A stretch of DNA of 64,000 bases from Nostoc commune NIES-4072 (GTDB taxonomy: Bacteria > Cyanobacteriota > Cyanobacteriia > Cyanobacteriales > Nostocaceae), in contig NZ_BDUD01000001.1 of assembly GCF_003113895.1 (NCBI RefSeq), positions 5,001,315 to 5,065,314 of the forward strand, given 5' to 3'. Below, one piece after another: positions 47,691 to 55,432 of the stretch. How positions within the stretch are numbered: the first letter of the stretch is position 1; each line of letters starts with the position of its first letter. The notes below the pieces were generated by a model. It saw only the letters and a list, made by a program, of their open reading frames with translations, had not been told where the DNA came from and did not search any database. The translations under genes were made by a program, and so were the position numbers.

Positions 47691-48380
47691 ATGGCAATGG
47701 TTCTAGATAAAGTAGTTCCTTTTGGGAGGTCAATGGATGAATATATAAAAATATTCAATTTAACAAATGCAGATTTAAATAAAAGAATCATTGGTATTGG
47801 GGATGGGCCAGCAAGCTTCAATGCAGAAATGACACGTCAGGGTAAAAGTGTAGTTTCTGTTGATCCACTCTACCAATTTTCTGGCGATGAGATATTACAA
47901 AGATTTAATGAAGTGGTAGATAACATCATTAACCAAGTCAAGGCTACATCCAATGATTGGGTATGGAGCTATCACAAATCTCCAGATGATTTGCGACACA
48001 ATCGAGTGAAGGTTATTCAAGAATTTCTGTCTGATTATGAAACTGGCAAAAAGAGCAACAGGTATGCAGTCGGTGAATTGCCAAAATTGGCTTATGATAA
48101 TCAAGAGTTTGATCTAGCTCTTTGTTCGCATTTATTATTTTTATATTCAGACCATCTAGATTACAATTTTCACTTAGATTCTATAGGTGAGATGCTGCGT
48201 ATTGCTAAAGAAGTCCGAATATTTCCCCTGATAACTTTAATGTGGAAGCATTCACAACATTTAGATGAAATTGTCAAATATTACACTTCAAAAGGTTACA
48301 AGATAGATATTGAAAAGGTTGAATACGAACTACAGCCTGGGGGAAATAAAATGTTGAAGATAACCAGAGATATTATATAA
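47691..48380 (+). CDS. SAM-dependent methyltransferase-like protein
   Basis: 229 aa. The SAM motif I is IIGIGDGPASFNAEM (about 33-47), with an acidic residue ending the next strand in SVVSVDPLY (about 55); FDLALCSHLLFLYSDH (about 140-155) is the motif IV/post-I strand of class I methyltransferases. The EMLRIAKEVRIFPLI stretch follows as in similar proteins. The substrate is unknown. It is intact and starts 43 bp after the phosphatase fragment. Confidence 0.75.
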   Translation: MAMVLDKVVPFGRSMDEYIKIFNLTNADLNKRIIGIGDGPASFNAEMTRQGKSVVSVDPLYQFSGDEILQRFNEVVDNIINQVKATSNDWVWSYHKSPDDLRHNRVKVIQEFLSDYETGKKSNRYAVGELPKLAYDNQEFDLALCSHLLFLYSDHLDYNFHLDSIGEMLRIAKEVRIFPLITLMWKHSQHLDEIVKYYTSKGYKIDIEKVEYELQPGGNKMLKITRDII

Positions 48381-48457
48381 TTCATACTCATAGAAAATTG
48401 GTATAACCATTACGGTGGTATCTCATCACCATCCGGTGTATAGGATTATTAGACATA

Positions 48458-48781
48458 TTATTCAGAAAACATTTCAGCTAAGGTATCTAAAACTGCTTTT
48501 TGTTCATTAGAATCAATCTGACCTAGCTTTTTGACTAATCGAGTTTTGTCAACTGTACGAATTTGATCTAGAACGATTTGCCCATCCCTGCCCTGAAACT
48601 GACAAACAACACGGGTCGGATAAGACTGTCCTTTAGTTGTCATCGGAGCAACAATAACCGTGGCAATATATCTATTCATCTCATCTGGTGAGATTACTAC
48701 ACAGGGTCTTGTCTTTTGAATCTCGCTACCAATCGTTGGGTCGAGGTTAATCAAAAACACATCAAATCGATTGACTACCAC
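48458..48781 (-). CDS. mazF: PemK/MazF family toxin (endoribonuclease)
   Basis: A MazF-type mRNA interferase of about 107 aa: VNRFDVFLINLDPTIGSEIQ, TRPCVVISPDEMN, VIVAPMTTKG and IVLDQIRTVDKTRLVKKLGQ are the family blocks, with the catalytic Arg in KTRPCVV. The GTG at 48781 gives the usual family N-terminus and a short overlap with the antitoxin stop; in-frame GTGs at 48787 and 48802 are alternatives. It is the second gene of an antitoxin-toxin pair. Confidence 0.9.
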   Translation of the reverse strand: MVVNRFDVFLINLDPTIGSEIQKTRPCVVISPDEMNRYIATVIVAPMTTKGQSYPTRVVCQFQGRDGQIVLDQIRTVDKTRLVKKLGQIDSNEQKAVLDTLAEMFSE

Positions 48782-49035
48782 TCCCACTCTAGATGCTCCC
48801 ACTCTGTAGTTACGCCATCATCGAGCAGTGCATCGTCGTGTTGCTTCGCCATTCTTGCAAATGCTTCATCCCACCCCTTACGCGATTTAGAGGCAGCACG
48901 GACAATTAGGTGACAATCTTGAATTTCAATTTCCACCTCTTCACCAATACCAGTTTGTTCCAGCAGAAGTTTAGGAATGCGGATACCTTGAGAATTCCCA
49001 ATTTTAACAATACGGGTTCTAATTGCTGTCCCCAT
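48775..49035 (-). CDS. mazE: MazE-like AbrB-type antitoxin
   Basis: An 86-aa swapped-hairpin AbrB DNA-binding antitoxin: RIVKIGNSQGIRIPKLLLEQ (about 7-26) then VEIEIQDCHLIVRAA. The C-terminal half, ending EWEHLEWEW, is the flexible toxin-binding tail. It overlaps the toxin start, so the two are translationally coupled, and it probably represses its own operon. Confidence 0.9.
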   Translation of the reverse strand: MGTAIRTRIVKIGNSQGIRIPKLLLEQTGIGEEVEIEIQDCHLIVRAASKSRKGWDEAFARMAKQHDDALLDDGVTTEWEHLEWEW

Positions 49036-49122
49036 GAGGATACTTATCCTTGACTGTAATTACATTGTGAGTACCAATCAGGTTTTTGTCAAGAACCACT
49101 CAATTTTTCAATAATTTTTAAT

Positions 49123-49198
49123 GCGTAGGCGTAGCCAGCCGTAGGCATCGCTCTCAAAATTACCAGATGCGATATCTACGACGCTCTACGTCTACGCA
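49123..49198. repeat. Inverted pair of a dispersed GCGTAGGC repeat
   Basis: GCGTAGGCGTAGCCAGCCGT...ATCGC at 49123-49151 and its inverted, diverged copy at 49169-49198 face each other across about 17 bp. The unit is the one that broke the GNAT gene at 45592-45620. Together they can form a long hairpin between the MazE and VapC genes, possibly isolating the two operons. Confidence 0.7.
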
Positions 49199-49206
49199 CT
49201 TTTCTC

Positions 49207-49584
49207 TTAACTGGGTTTATCAGACTTAAACGGATTCCACAATCTCACCTGTGTAATCCAACGGAAATCATCTGTATTTCTTGTTATCAAAGTTAGTCTA
49301 TACACTAAAGCAGTGCTGGCAATAATTGCATCACCTAAAGTCATTCGTTTCTCTTGTCGCAGAATTACCGCTTGATGTAACACATCTTGAGAGATTGGTA
49401 GAACCTGAGCAACTTGAAAAAACTCCTTAAAATACTGGCGTTGTTCCTCTTTAAGCAGATGATAGCCTAACACTTCCAAATAACTGAGTGCTGATACCGC
49501 AGGTGCATATTCAGCAATTAACTCTCTCAATTGGGCGTTTTCTGGTTGAGCAGAATATATAATAATATTGCTATCGAGCAGCAC
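49207..49584 (-). CDS. vapC: VapC-type PIN domain toxin
   Basis: A 125-aa PIN ribonuclease. The acid residues are seen in LLDSNIIIY (D4), SYLEVLG (Glu about 37), TLGDAIIAST (Asp about 84) and TRNTDDF (Asp about 102), the full four-acid set. It begins 3 bp after the antitoxin stop. It is expected to cut RNA when the antitoxin is lost. Confidence 0.88.
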   Translation of the reverse strand: MLLDSNIIIYSAQPENAQLRELIAEYAPAVSALSYLEVLGYHLLKEEQRQYFKEFFQVAQVLPISQDVLHQAVILRQEKRMTLGDAIIASTALVYRLTLITRNTDDFRWITQVRLWNPFKSDKPS

Positions 49585-49587
49585 ATT

Positions 49588-49842
49588 TTATCGTCCCGGA
49601 AGTGAACGGTCTTGACGAGTTTCTTGCTGCCAAATAACTGGATCAACATCAGTAAAAGCTTGACTTCCAGCAAGTTTTTCTAATATTTCAGCCATTCTTT
49701 GTCCCCGTGTTTGTTTATCTATGACTGATTCATTTTCCAGCAATGTAACATGAACTGGGATTTGTTGCTCTCCCAATGTTGGTACATCATCAATCCACTC
49801 TAAACGACTTCCTTTCAACCAAGCTCTGAATGTTTTTAGCAT
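49588..49842 (-). CDS. Antitoxin partner of the VapC-type toxin
   Basis: 84 aa, directly ahead of the PIN toxin with a 3-bp gap. The N-terminus LKTFRAWLKGSRLEWIDDVP and the middle VHVTLLENESVIDKQTRGQR resemble small antitoxins of this type found in cyanobacteria; the C-terminal DPVIWQQETRQDRSLPGR is a typical toxin-binding tail. No DNA-binding domain is obvious. Confidence 0.75.
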   Translation of the reverse strand: MLKTFRAWLKGSRLEWIDDVPTLGEQQIPVHVTLLENESVIDKQTRGQRMAEILEKLAGSQAFTDVDPVIWQQETRQDRSLPGR

Positions 49843-50033
49843 TATTTCGCTCTCTAGTTTCTATCTATCTTGGCATGGCTCTTAAAATTACTATATACAA
49901 TAAGCGATCGCCAGATTCTCTATATTTATGTGCGTCAGGGTAGCCTATCCTAAATATCATTAGCATCTGCGTTTTTATACCGATTATGCTGGCATCATTA
50001 GTGATTTGATGCGATCGCGCTCTACTCTAATAA

Positions 50034-50657
50034 TTAAATTGACTGCAACCACCCTAAAAAGTCTCCTGTGCTTGCAACATATTTTTGTATTCCTGCTGCA
50101 CTCAATTTTTGCTTAATCTCTTTTGTACCAAAGTCTTTAAAATTTCCACTTAACAAAACTTTCTGATCGTCTGAAGATGTTTTTGGAGATGTTTTGGCAT
50201 GATTAAGAATACAATGCAAAATTAAATTATCTGTTGGATCAGGAATAAATTGTTGATTAAGGCTGTCAATGAGTATAGGTGATTCTAATTTTATTAATTC
50301 TACATTATTAGCAGCCCATTCAATAACTTTAAAAAGTCTAATATTAATGTCATTAATTCTCGCATCATTCTTAATTTTTACTTCTTCCAGACCTTTTTGA
50401 ATTTCTTTAGAGTATTTAGAGTTTATGTCTCCTTGTAGTTTACTTCTCTCTGTATCCAAGTTATCCCGAAAACGGTTGCTATTATTACGTTCATCCTCTA
50501 GGACAGAAAGAGATTCCATACAACAAATTGAAGGAGTACTAATTTTTACTAATGACATTTTATCGGAAAATTTAGAATCTACTAAATCCTCGGAGCTTTT
50601 ATCTTGATTCTTTGCAAAAGCAATGAAAAAATTAGTTTCAATATAGAGCGTAATCAC
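50034..50657 (-). CDS. PIN-like domain protein
   Basis: 207 aa. The start ITLYIETNFFIAFAKN has the first PIN strand with Glu in place of the usual Asp. ICCMESLSVLEDE and PDPTDNLILHCILNHA carry further acids, and KVLLSGNFKDFGT is the last PIN strand. A helical, charged insert (about 60-125) makes it larger than VapC. It follows 15 bp after the 50673-51122 gene, so the two form a pair; a toxin or defence role is plausible but unproven. Confidence 0.65.
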   Translation of the reverse strand: MITLYIETNFFIAFAKNQDKSSEDLVDSKFSDKMSLVKISTPSICCMESLSVLEDERNNSNRFRDNLDTERSKLQGDINSKYSKEIQKGLEEVKIKNDARINDINIRLFKVIEWAANNVELIKLESPILIDSLNQQFIPDPTDNLILHCILNHAKTSPKTSSDDQKVLLSGNFKDFGTKEIKQKLSAAGIQKYVASTGDFLGWLQSI

Positions 50658-50672
50658 TAAATTTACTACCCT

Positions 50673-51122
50673 TTACTGTGCTGCATCTGCAAGCTTTTCC
50701 ACAAAACCTATCTGCGTTAACTCTTGGTATTTAGGTGGATTATTTGTTTTCCAGTTGTCGGCTAAATCTCTTAACCATCCCTCAACTAATGTTTCTAGAT
50801 AATACTCAAAAATCCTTTTGTTGCTAAATTCGGAATCGTATTCAGACATAATTTCATGAGTTGGGAAGGTATATATAATTTCTAGATTTTTACCATTCCA
50901 TTTAAAAATATTAATATTTTCACGGGTAGCGGTCATAGCAAAAGGAACTATGATTTGATTATGTTCATACTCGAATTTTAGAATTTCTTCTACTTTTGCG
51001 GCAATATCTTCTACAATGTCTCTGGCTCTCACTTTTGAGACTAAAAGTTTTTGTCCACTTTTATCCCAGGCTGTAATGTCGGATACTTCTATTACTTTGC
51101 CACTGAGTTCTTCAATTTCCAT
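50673..51122 (-). CDS. Hypothetical protein paired with the PIN-like gene
   Basis: 149 aa, unrecognised. It has an N-terminal beta-rich stretch (VIEVSDITAWDKSGQKLLVS), a helix (DIVEDIAAKVEEILKFEYEH), then FKWNGKNLEIIYTFPTHEI and a helical acidic C-terminus. There is no signal peptide or membrane segment. Tight spacing to the PIN-like gene and its position first in the pair fit an antitoxin or partner role (inference). Confidence 0.55.
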   Translation of the reverse strand: MEIEELSGKVIEVSDITAWDKSGQKLLVSKVRARDIVEDIAAKVEEILKFEYEHNQIIVPFAMTATRENINIFKWNGKNLEIIYTFPTHEIMSEYDSEFSNKRIFEYYLETLVEGWLRDLADNWKTNNPPKYQELTQIGFVEKLADAAQ

Positions 51123-51250
51123 TTGTCAAATCCTCGTGACATTGACCATTTTAAATAACATATTAATTATAGGTTATGGGCGATCGCTTTGTTTATTGAT
51201 ATTGTGCTACCACTGGTATTGGCTTGCTGTATATGCGTGCAGGCGGTACT

Positions 51251-51571
51251 TCAAGGTAGCATAGCTTTTAAAACTGATTTTAATCGCTCAAAATCCTTTT
51301 CTGAGTCTGGTTCTATGGGAAGAGTTGCATAACCATGTGCAAAATTACCTACACCTACTACCTTTTCTTGATTGAACCTAAATGGTCTGTACTCGTAATA
51401 GATAGTAGCTTGAGGAGACAATTTGCCATCATTGTTGAGTGTCATATTTAACTCAACAGTTTGAGTAATACTAGCAATACCAACACACTCAATCTGAATC
51501 TCTAATGCTTCTCCTACCGCATCTCGCAAGGTTTTTGCATCCAGGAATCTTCCGAGTTGGATATGCTTCAT
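51251..51571 (-). CDS. Hypothetical protein
   Basis: 106 aa, alpha/beta, unrecognised. The start is HIQLGRFLDAKTLRDAVGEA, the centre is VELNMTLNNDGKLSPQATIY, and the end is a charged helix (EKDFERLKSVLKAML). It is 128 bp ahead of the PIN-like pair on the same strand and could belong to that unit. There is no signal peptide. Confidence 0.5.
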   Translation of the reverse strand: MKHIQLGRFLDAKTLRDAVGEALEIQIECVGIASITQTVELNMTLNNDGKLSPQATIYYEYRPFRFNQEKVVGVGNFAHGYATLPIEPDSEKDFERLKSVLKAMLP

Positions 51572-51850
51572 ATCTTCAATATTTAAAATAGGATGATTCT
51601 ATTTTCGTCTAATTTTTAATTTCAGTGCATTATAGGGTCGAAGATTTTGAACAAGATATAAAGATGCAGGCGAACTTGGGTAGACTACGATCGCACTCAG
51701 TGATACTTCACCCATCAAGAACCTCGTCGCCACTCTACTGAGTTTCCTTTTACTCTGATTCAAATTTATGCCATTCGTCTATTGACTTCTGGTAAATCTA
51801 TTGAGAAGCTAATAGTTAGATTTGCTAATTAATAGAAGTGCATCAAACTT

Positions 51851-52702
51851 GTGACAATACTGACGGGCAAAATAAATCGATCGCAACCTGCTAGCGAACC
51901 AAAACCGTTGATTTTGGAAACTCAGGGACTCACACGCCGTTTTGGGAAGTTCACCGCAGTTAATAACCTGAGCATATCTGTGGAACAAGGCGAAGTATTT
52001 GGACTACTTGGCCCCAATGGTGCAGGGAAAAGTACAGTTCTTAAGATGTTGACAACCTTACTACCTATCAGTGCAGGGAAAGCAACCTTAGCTGGCTATG
52101 ACGTGGCTCGTCAATCTAATCCTGTGAGACGGGCGATCGGCTATGTACCCCAGGCGCTGTCTGCTGATGGTAGTCTCACGGGGTACGAAAATCTCTTAAT
52201 CTTCGCCAAGCTGTATGGAATACCTACCAAAGGACGCGATCGCCGCATCTATGAAATTCTAGAATACATGGGTTTGCAAGATGCGGCGAAACGCTTGGTA
52301 CGAAACTACTCTGGTGGGATGATCCGCAAACTGGAAATCGGCATATCAGTTCTACATCAACCCCAAATTTTGTTTCTTGATGAGCCGACTGTCGGGCTAG
52401 ATCCCATCGCTCGAACTCAAGTATGGCAGCTTGTACTACAACTCTGTGCTGATTACGGCACAACTATATTTTTAACAACCCACTTTTTAGAAGAAGCGGA
52501 TAGCTTATGTAACCGAGTGGCAATTATGCAGCAAGGTGAAGTCGTTACCACAGGTACACCAAGCGACTTAAAAGCTTCTTTAGATAACCCAAATGCAACT
52601 TTGGATGATGTCTTTATTCACTATACAGGCGACCAGTTAACATCAGGAGTGAACTACCGTGACACAGCAAGAACCAGACGTACTGCTCAACGGTTGGGTT
52701 AA
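51851..52702 (+). CDS. ABC-2 type exporter ATP-binding protein (DrrA-like)
   Basis: 283 aa starting at GTG. Walker A is LLGPNGAGKSTVL (about 53-65), the signature is YSGGMIRKLEIGI (about 154), Walker B is ILFLDEPTVGLDP (about 174), and the switch His is in FLTTHFLEEAD. This is the daunorubicin-resistance type of ATPase. The permease gene begins within its last 44 bases. It probably exports a lipid or drug-like compound; a MarR regulator follows. Confidence 0.9.
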   Translation: MTILTGKINRSQPASEPKPLILETQGLTRRFGKFTAVNNLSISVEQGEVFGLLGPNGAGKSTVLKMLTTLLPISAGKATLAGYDVARQSNPVRRAIGYVPQALSADGSLTGYENLLIFAKLYGIPTKGRDRRIYEILEYMGLQDAAKRLVRNYSGGMIRKLEIGISVLHQPQILFLDEPTVGLDPIARTQVWQLVLQLCADYGTTIFLTTHFLEEADSLCNRVAIMQQGEVVTTGTPSDLKASLDNPNATLDDVFIHYTGDQLTSGVNYRDTARTRRTAQRLG

Positions 52703-53513
52703 AGCACCACCCACTGTCCAAGGAAATTTTATCTCTGCAATTAAAGAGCTAGTTACAAAAACCCTGGCGATCGCTGAATTAGAAATCCGTAAACTTCGCC
52801 ACGATCCCACTGATTTAGTCGTTCGAGCTGTGCAACCAGTATTATGGCTGCTAATTTTTGGGCAAGTTTTCACCCGGACTCGCGCGATTCCAACAGGCAA
52901 CTTACCCTATTTGGACTTCATTTCTGCTGGTATTTTGGCTCAGAGTATTTTGTTTGTGGCAATTTTTAGTGGTGGGATGACGCTTATCTGGGAGCGAGAT
53001 TTAGGCATTGTCCATAAATTTTTAGCTAGTCCTACACCCCGTGTAGCGATGGTTTTAGGCAAAGGTTTAGCATGTGGGGTACGGTGTTTATCTCAGGTAA
53101 TATTCATTTACGGACTGTCATTTTTATTAGGTGTCAAACTAAATCTTTATCCCCTAGCTATTCTCCAAGTACTGCTGCTAGTCATAATGGGGGCAGGAAC
53201 ATTTTGTATTTTTTCATTAATTATTGGCTGTTTGGTGAAAAGCCGAGAAAGGATGACGGGTATTGGACAATTGTTAACCATGCCGTTATTTTTTGCTAGC
53301 AATGCCATCTATCCGATCTCGTTGATGCCGAGTTGGTTAAAGTTCATTTCTCATTTAAATCCGTTGACTTATCTGGTTGACGGCTTACGTAGCACGATGC
53401 TGCTGAATGGCACTAGCATCTATGGCTTTGGTCTGGATTGTACAATTCTCTTATTCACATTAATAATTTTGGCCATCCTTGGTGGAAAACTTTATCCACG
53501 GGTGGCTATGTAA
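52659..53513 (+). CDS. ABC-2 type exporter permease
   Basis: 284 aa, GTG start with AGGAGTGA ahead of it inside the ATPase gene. Six hydrophobic segments are seen (about residues 60-82, 95-118, 130-150, 168-195, 200-222, 255-275). The ABC-2 signature is near LTYLVDGLRSTMLL (about 238). It forms the membrane part of the exporter with the overlapping ATPase gene. Confidence 0.88.
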   Translation: MTQQEPDVLLNGWVKAPPTVQGNFISAIKELVTKTLAIAELEIRKLRHDPTDLVVRAVQPVLWLLIFGQVFTRTRAIPTGNLPYLDFISAGILAQSILFVAIFSGGMTLIWERDLGIVHKFLASPTPRVAMVLGKGLACGVRCLSQVIFIYGLSFLLGVKLNLYPLAILQVLLLVIMGAGTFCIFSLIIGCLVKSRERMTGIGQLLTMPLFFASNAIYPISLMPSWLKFISHLNPLTYLVDGLRSTMLLNGTSIYGFGLDCTILLFTLIILAILGGKLYPRVAM

Positions 53514-53532
53514 CTAGGAGAACAACAAGCCC

Positions 53533-54006
53533 ATGACCTTGGATAAACCTAATCAAGGTGCAACTTCCGAAGAATGTGCCGCTAGAGTAATGGAGACAGT
53601 TCCATTAGTGATGCGGTTTATCCGAGCGGATATGCGTGCCCATAGTGCCGCTTTTTTATCTATACCTCAATTGCGATCGCTAGCATTTATCAACCGGAAT
53701 CCTGGTGCTTCATTATCTGACTTAGCAGAGCATTTAGGTGTCACCTCTGCCACGGCATCAGCAACCATAGAACGCTTGGTACAACGCGACTTCGTGAAAC
53801 GGATTGCTCATCCTCAAGAGCGGCGGCGGGTGCTGCTCAATTTAACTGAAGATGGAAAACACCATCTTAAGCAATCCCAAGATCAAACTCGCGCTCATAT
53901 TACCGACTTACTAAAAGGTCTTTCAGAAGACCAAATTTCCAACATTGAAGAAGGCTTAACTCTACTAAAAAATGTCTTCGAGAAAACAGAACTCAAAGCC
54001 CCATAA
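53533..54006 (+). CDS. MarR family transcriptional regulator
   Basis: 157 aa. The winged helix-turn-helix is GASLSDLAEHLGVTSATASA followed by TIERLVQRDFVKR (about 58-90), and the wing is HPQERRRVLLNLTEDGKHH. It is 19 bp after the permease gene, so it is probably co-transcribed and controls the exporter in response to a ligand. GGAGAA is before the start. Confidence 0.9.
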   Translation: MTLDKPNQGATSEECAARVMETVPLVMRFIRADMRAHSAAFLSIPQLRSLAFINRNPGASLSDLAEHLGVTSATASATIERLVQRDFVKRIAHPQERRRVLLNLTEDGKHHLKQSQDQTRAHITDLLKGLSEDQISNIEEGLTLLKNVFEKTELKAP

Positions 54007-54030
54007 CTTTGAGGTTGCACAACACGATCC

Positions 54031-54153
54031 CTCTTATTTGGCCCGGTAATTTCTGTTGTGGGTGGTGGAATTGGCACAATTTTAGTAGTGATTGCTACAG
54101 CTATGATTTGGCCAGGAATTCGTAAGTTAGGAGCTTTGCAAGAGTATAAATAA
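54031..54153 (+). pseudogene. Tail of an MFS transporter gene
   Basis: The frame, without a start, reads LFGPVISVVGGGIGTILVVI and then ATAMIWPGIRKLGALQEYK before a stop: the last membrane helix and C-terminus of an EntS-like major facilitator protein. The remaining roughly 370 residues are gone. It lies right after the MarR gene, suggesting a deleted efflux gene once followed there. Confidence 0.65.
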
Positions 54154-54370
54154 ATTTAAAATGGAAGTATTAGATGATGGAGTTATATCCACTACTAAGT
54201 CTTCCATACATAATAAAAACCCCACCCTATGCAAAAGCTACAAAATTATAATTGTTATCTCTTGCTAGAATGGGATTTTTGTTTAGTAAAAGTTGCATAT
54301 CGCTTAATTAAGAGGTAGACAAACCCAGAGTTTTAGGATTATGTCTAACTTAAATTTACCAGTTGCCATA

Positions 54371-54793
54371 CTAAGCAGTTGGGCTACCACCAATATTTGG
54401 TATATTGCCTCCGGTTGGAATACCATACTTAGAGGGGTCGAAGCTATTAGCCGTTGGAATACCATACTTAGAAGGGTCGAAGCTATCAGCTGTTGGGATG
54501 CCAGAGCTACCTAAACTAAAGCTGCCTTCTTTGGGAATTCCATACTTATCAAAATCGAAGCTATTAGCCGTTGGGATGCCATACTTAGCAGAATCGAAGC
54601 TGCCTTCTTTGGGAATTCCATACTTAGCAGAATCGAAGCTGCCTTCTTTAGGAATTCCATACTTATCAAAATCGAAGCTGTCAGCCGTTGGGATGCCAAA
54701 AGCGCCTCCGGCTGCGAAAGGATCGCTGGGATTGCTAGCCTGACTACCACCATTAACGGGATTACCAAAAACAGAATTTGTATCAGATGCCAT
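54371..54793 (-). CDS. 13-residue repeat protein (GIP...SFD..KY)
   Basis: 140 aa, no known family. After a 30-residue Asn/Ser/Gly-rich start come about seven units of roughly 13 residues of the form YGIP-KEGSFDSAK or YGIP-TANSFDFDK, with one variant (LGSSGIP), and a Gly/Pro end. There is no signal peptide or membrane segment. A good TAGGAGAA ribosome site precedes the ATG, which supports translation. Unit variation with conserved GIP, SF and Asp/Lys positions suggests selection on the protein. It could be a structural or binding repeat; the function is unknown. Confidence 0.65.
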   Translation of the reverse strand: MASDTNSVFGNPVNGGSQASNPSDPFAAGGAFGIPTADSFDFDKYGIPKEGSFDSAKYGIPKEGSFDSAKYGIPTANSFDFDKYGIPKEGSFSLGSSGIPTADSFDPSKYGIPTANSFDPSKYGIPTGGNIPNIGGSPTA

Positions 54794-55181
54794 TAGAGTT
54801 AATTCTCCTATTAGGATATAAATCTTGCTTCATTAATAAATGTCAAAAATGCAAAACTAAGCTTCATCAGTAGCTTTTTTATTGCTTTTTTAATTGCTAA
54901 TATTGAGCTTCCCGAACTGAATTACAGAGTGTTTTTATGAAATTTACCGAGTAAAAAAACCTGCAATTCACGCTGGTTATGTCAATTAATATAAATAAAT
55001 TAACTTATTTATACAATGAAAAATCTTTAGATGCTTGTGCCAAATCTTTAGATACTTTTAGTATTGAAATTTGCAGGGTAAGATCATTGAAATTGATATA
55101 AATCAGACTTGACAAATGAGCATCATGAGTAAAAAGACAGCAATGCGTGTTTTAAAAATTTCAATGAGCAGATTATTCCTA

Positions 55182-55330
55182 TAGGAATCCGGTTTGATTT
55201 CTGAAAATATACGTAGGATGTGTTAGCACAGAGAGTACGGCATAAAACTCGTGTTCATAGTGCGTTACGAACTCCGTTCTAACACACTCTACAATACTTA
55301 ATTTCGTTCAAAAATCAAATAGTAATCCTA
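55182..55330. mobile_element. MITE-like element, family 1
   Basis: 149 bp, flanked by TA (55180-55181 and 55331-55332). It differs from 36101-36249 at only about one position by eye, so these two copies spread recently. Ends as in the other copies. It has no coding capacity. Confidence 0.85.
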
Positions 55331-55376
55331 TATAGCAATCAGATTTGATTGCGTGAAAAAATTTAAGTATATGTAG

Positions 55377-55406
55377 GGTGCGTTAGGAGGGAGTCCGTAA
55401 CGCACC
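55377..55406. terminator. GGTGCGTTA/TAACGCACC hairpin downstream of recN
   Basis: A perfect 9-bp stem with a 12-base loop, 27 bp beyond the recN stop on the minus strand. It belongs to a dispersed cyanobacterial intergenic motif (GTAGGGTGCGTTA...), but its place is that of a terminator. Confidence 0.45.
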
Positions 55407-55432
55407 AAAGTCTTTGGACTGTAGATTTATCT

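Larger units (their letters stand above)
54794..55432. other. 639-bp intergenic region with MITE and hairpin
   Basis: Between the repeat-protein gene and the recN stop. No gene is seen. It contains a family 1 element (55182-55330) and a hairpin (55377-55406). The first 380 bases are AT-rich and should include the promoter of the repeat-protein gene. Confidence 0.5.

Noticed and set aside
54405..54768. Antisense frames across the 13-residue-repeat gene
   Set aside because: They are open because the 39-bp unit is divisible by three, and they lack ribosome sites; the minus-strand frame starting at 54793 has a clear one.
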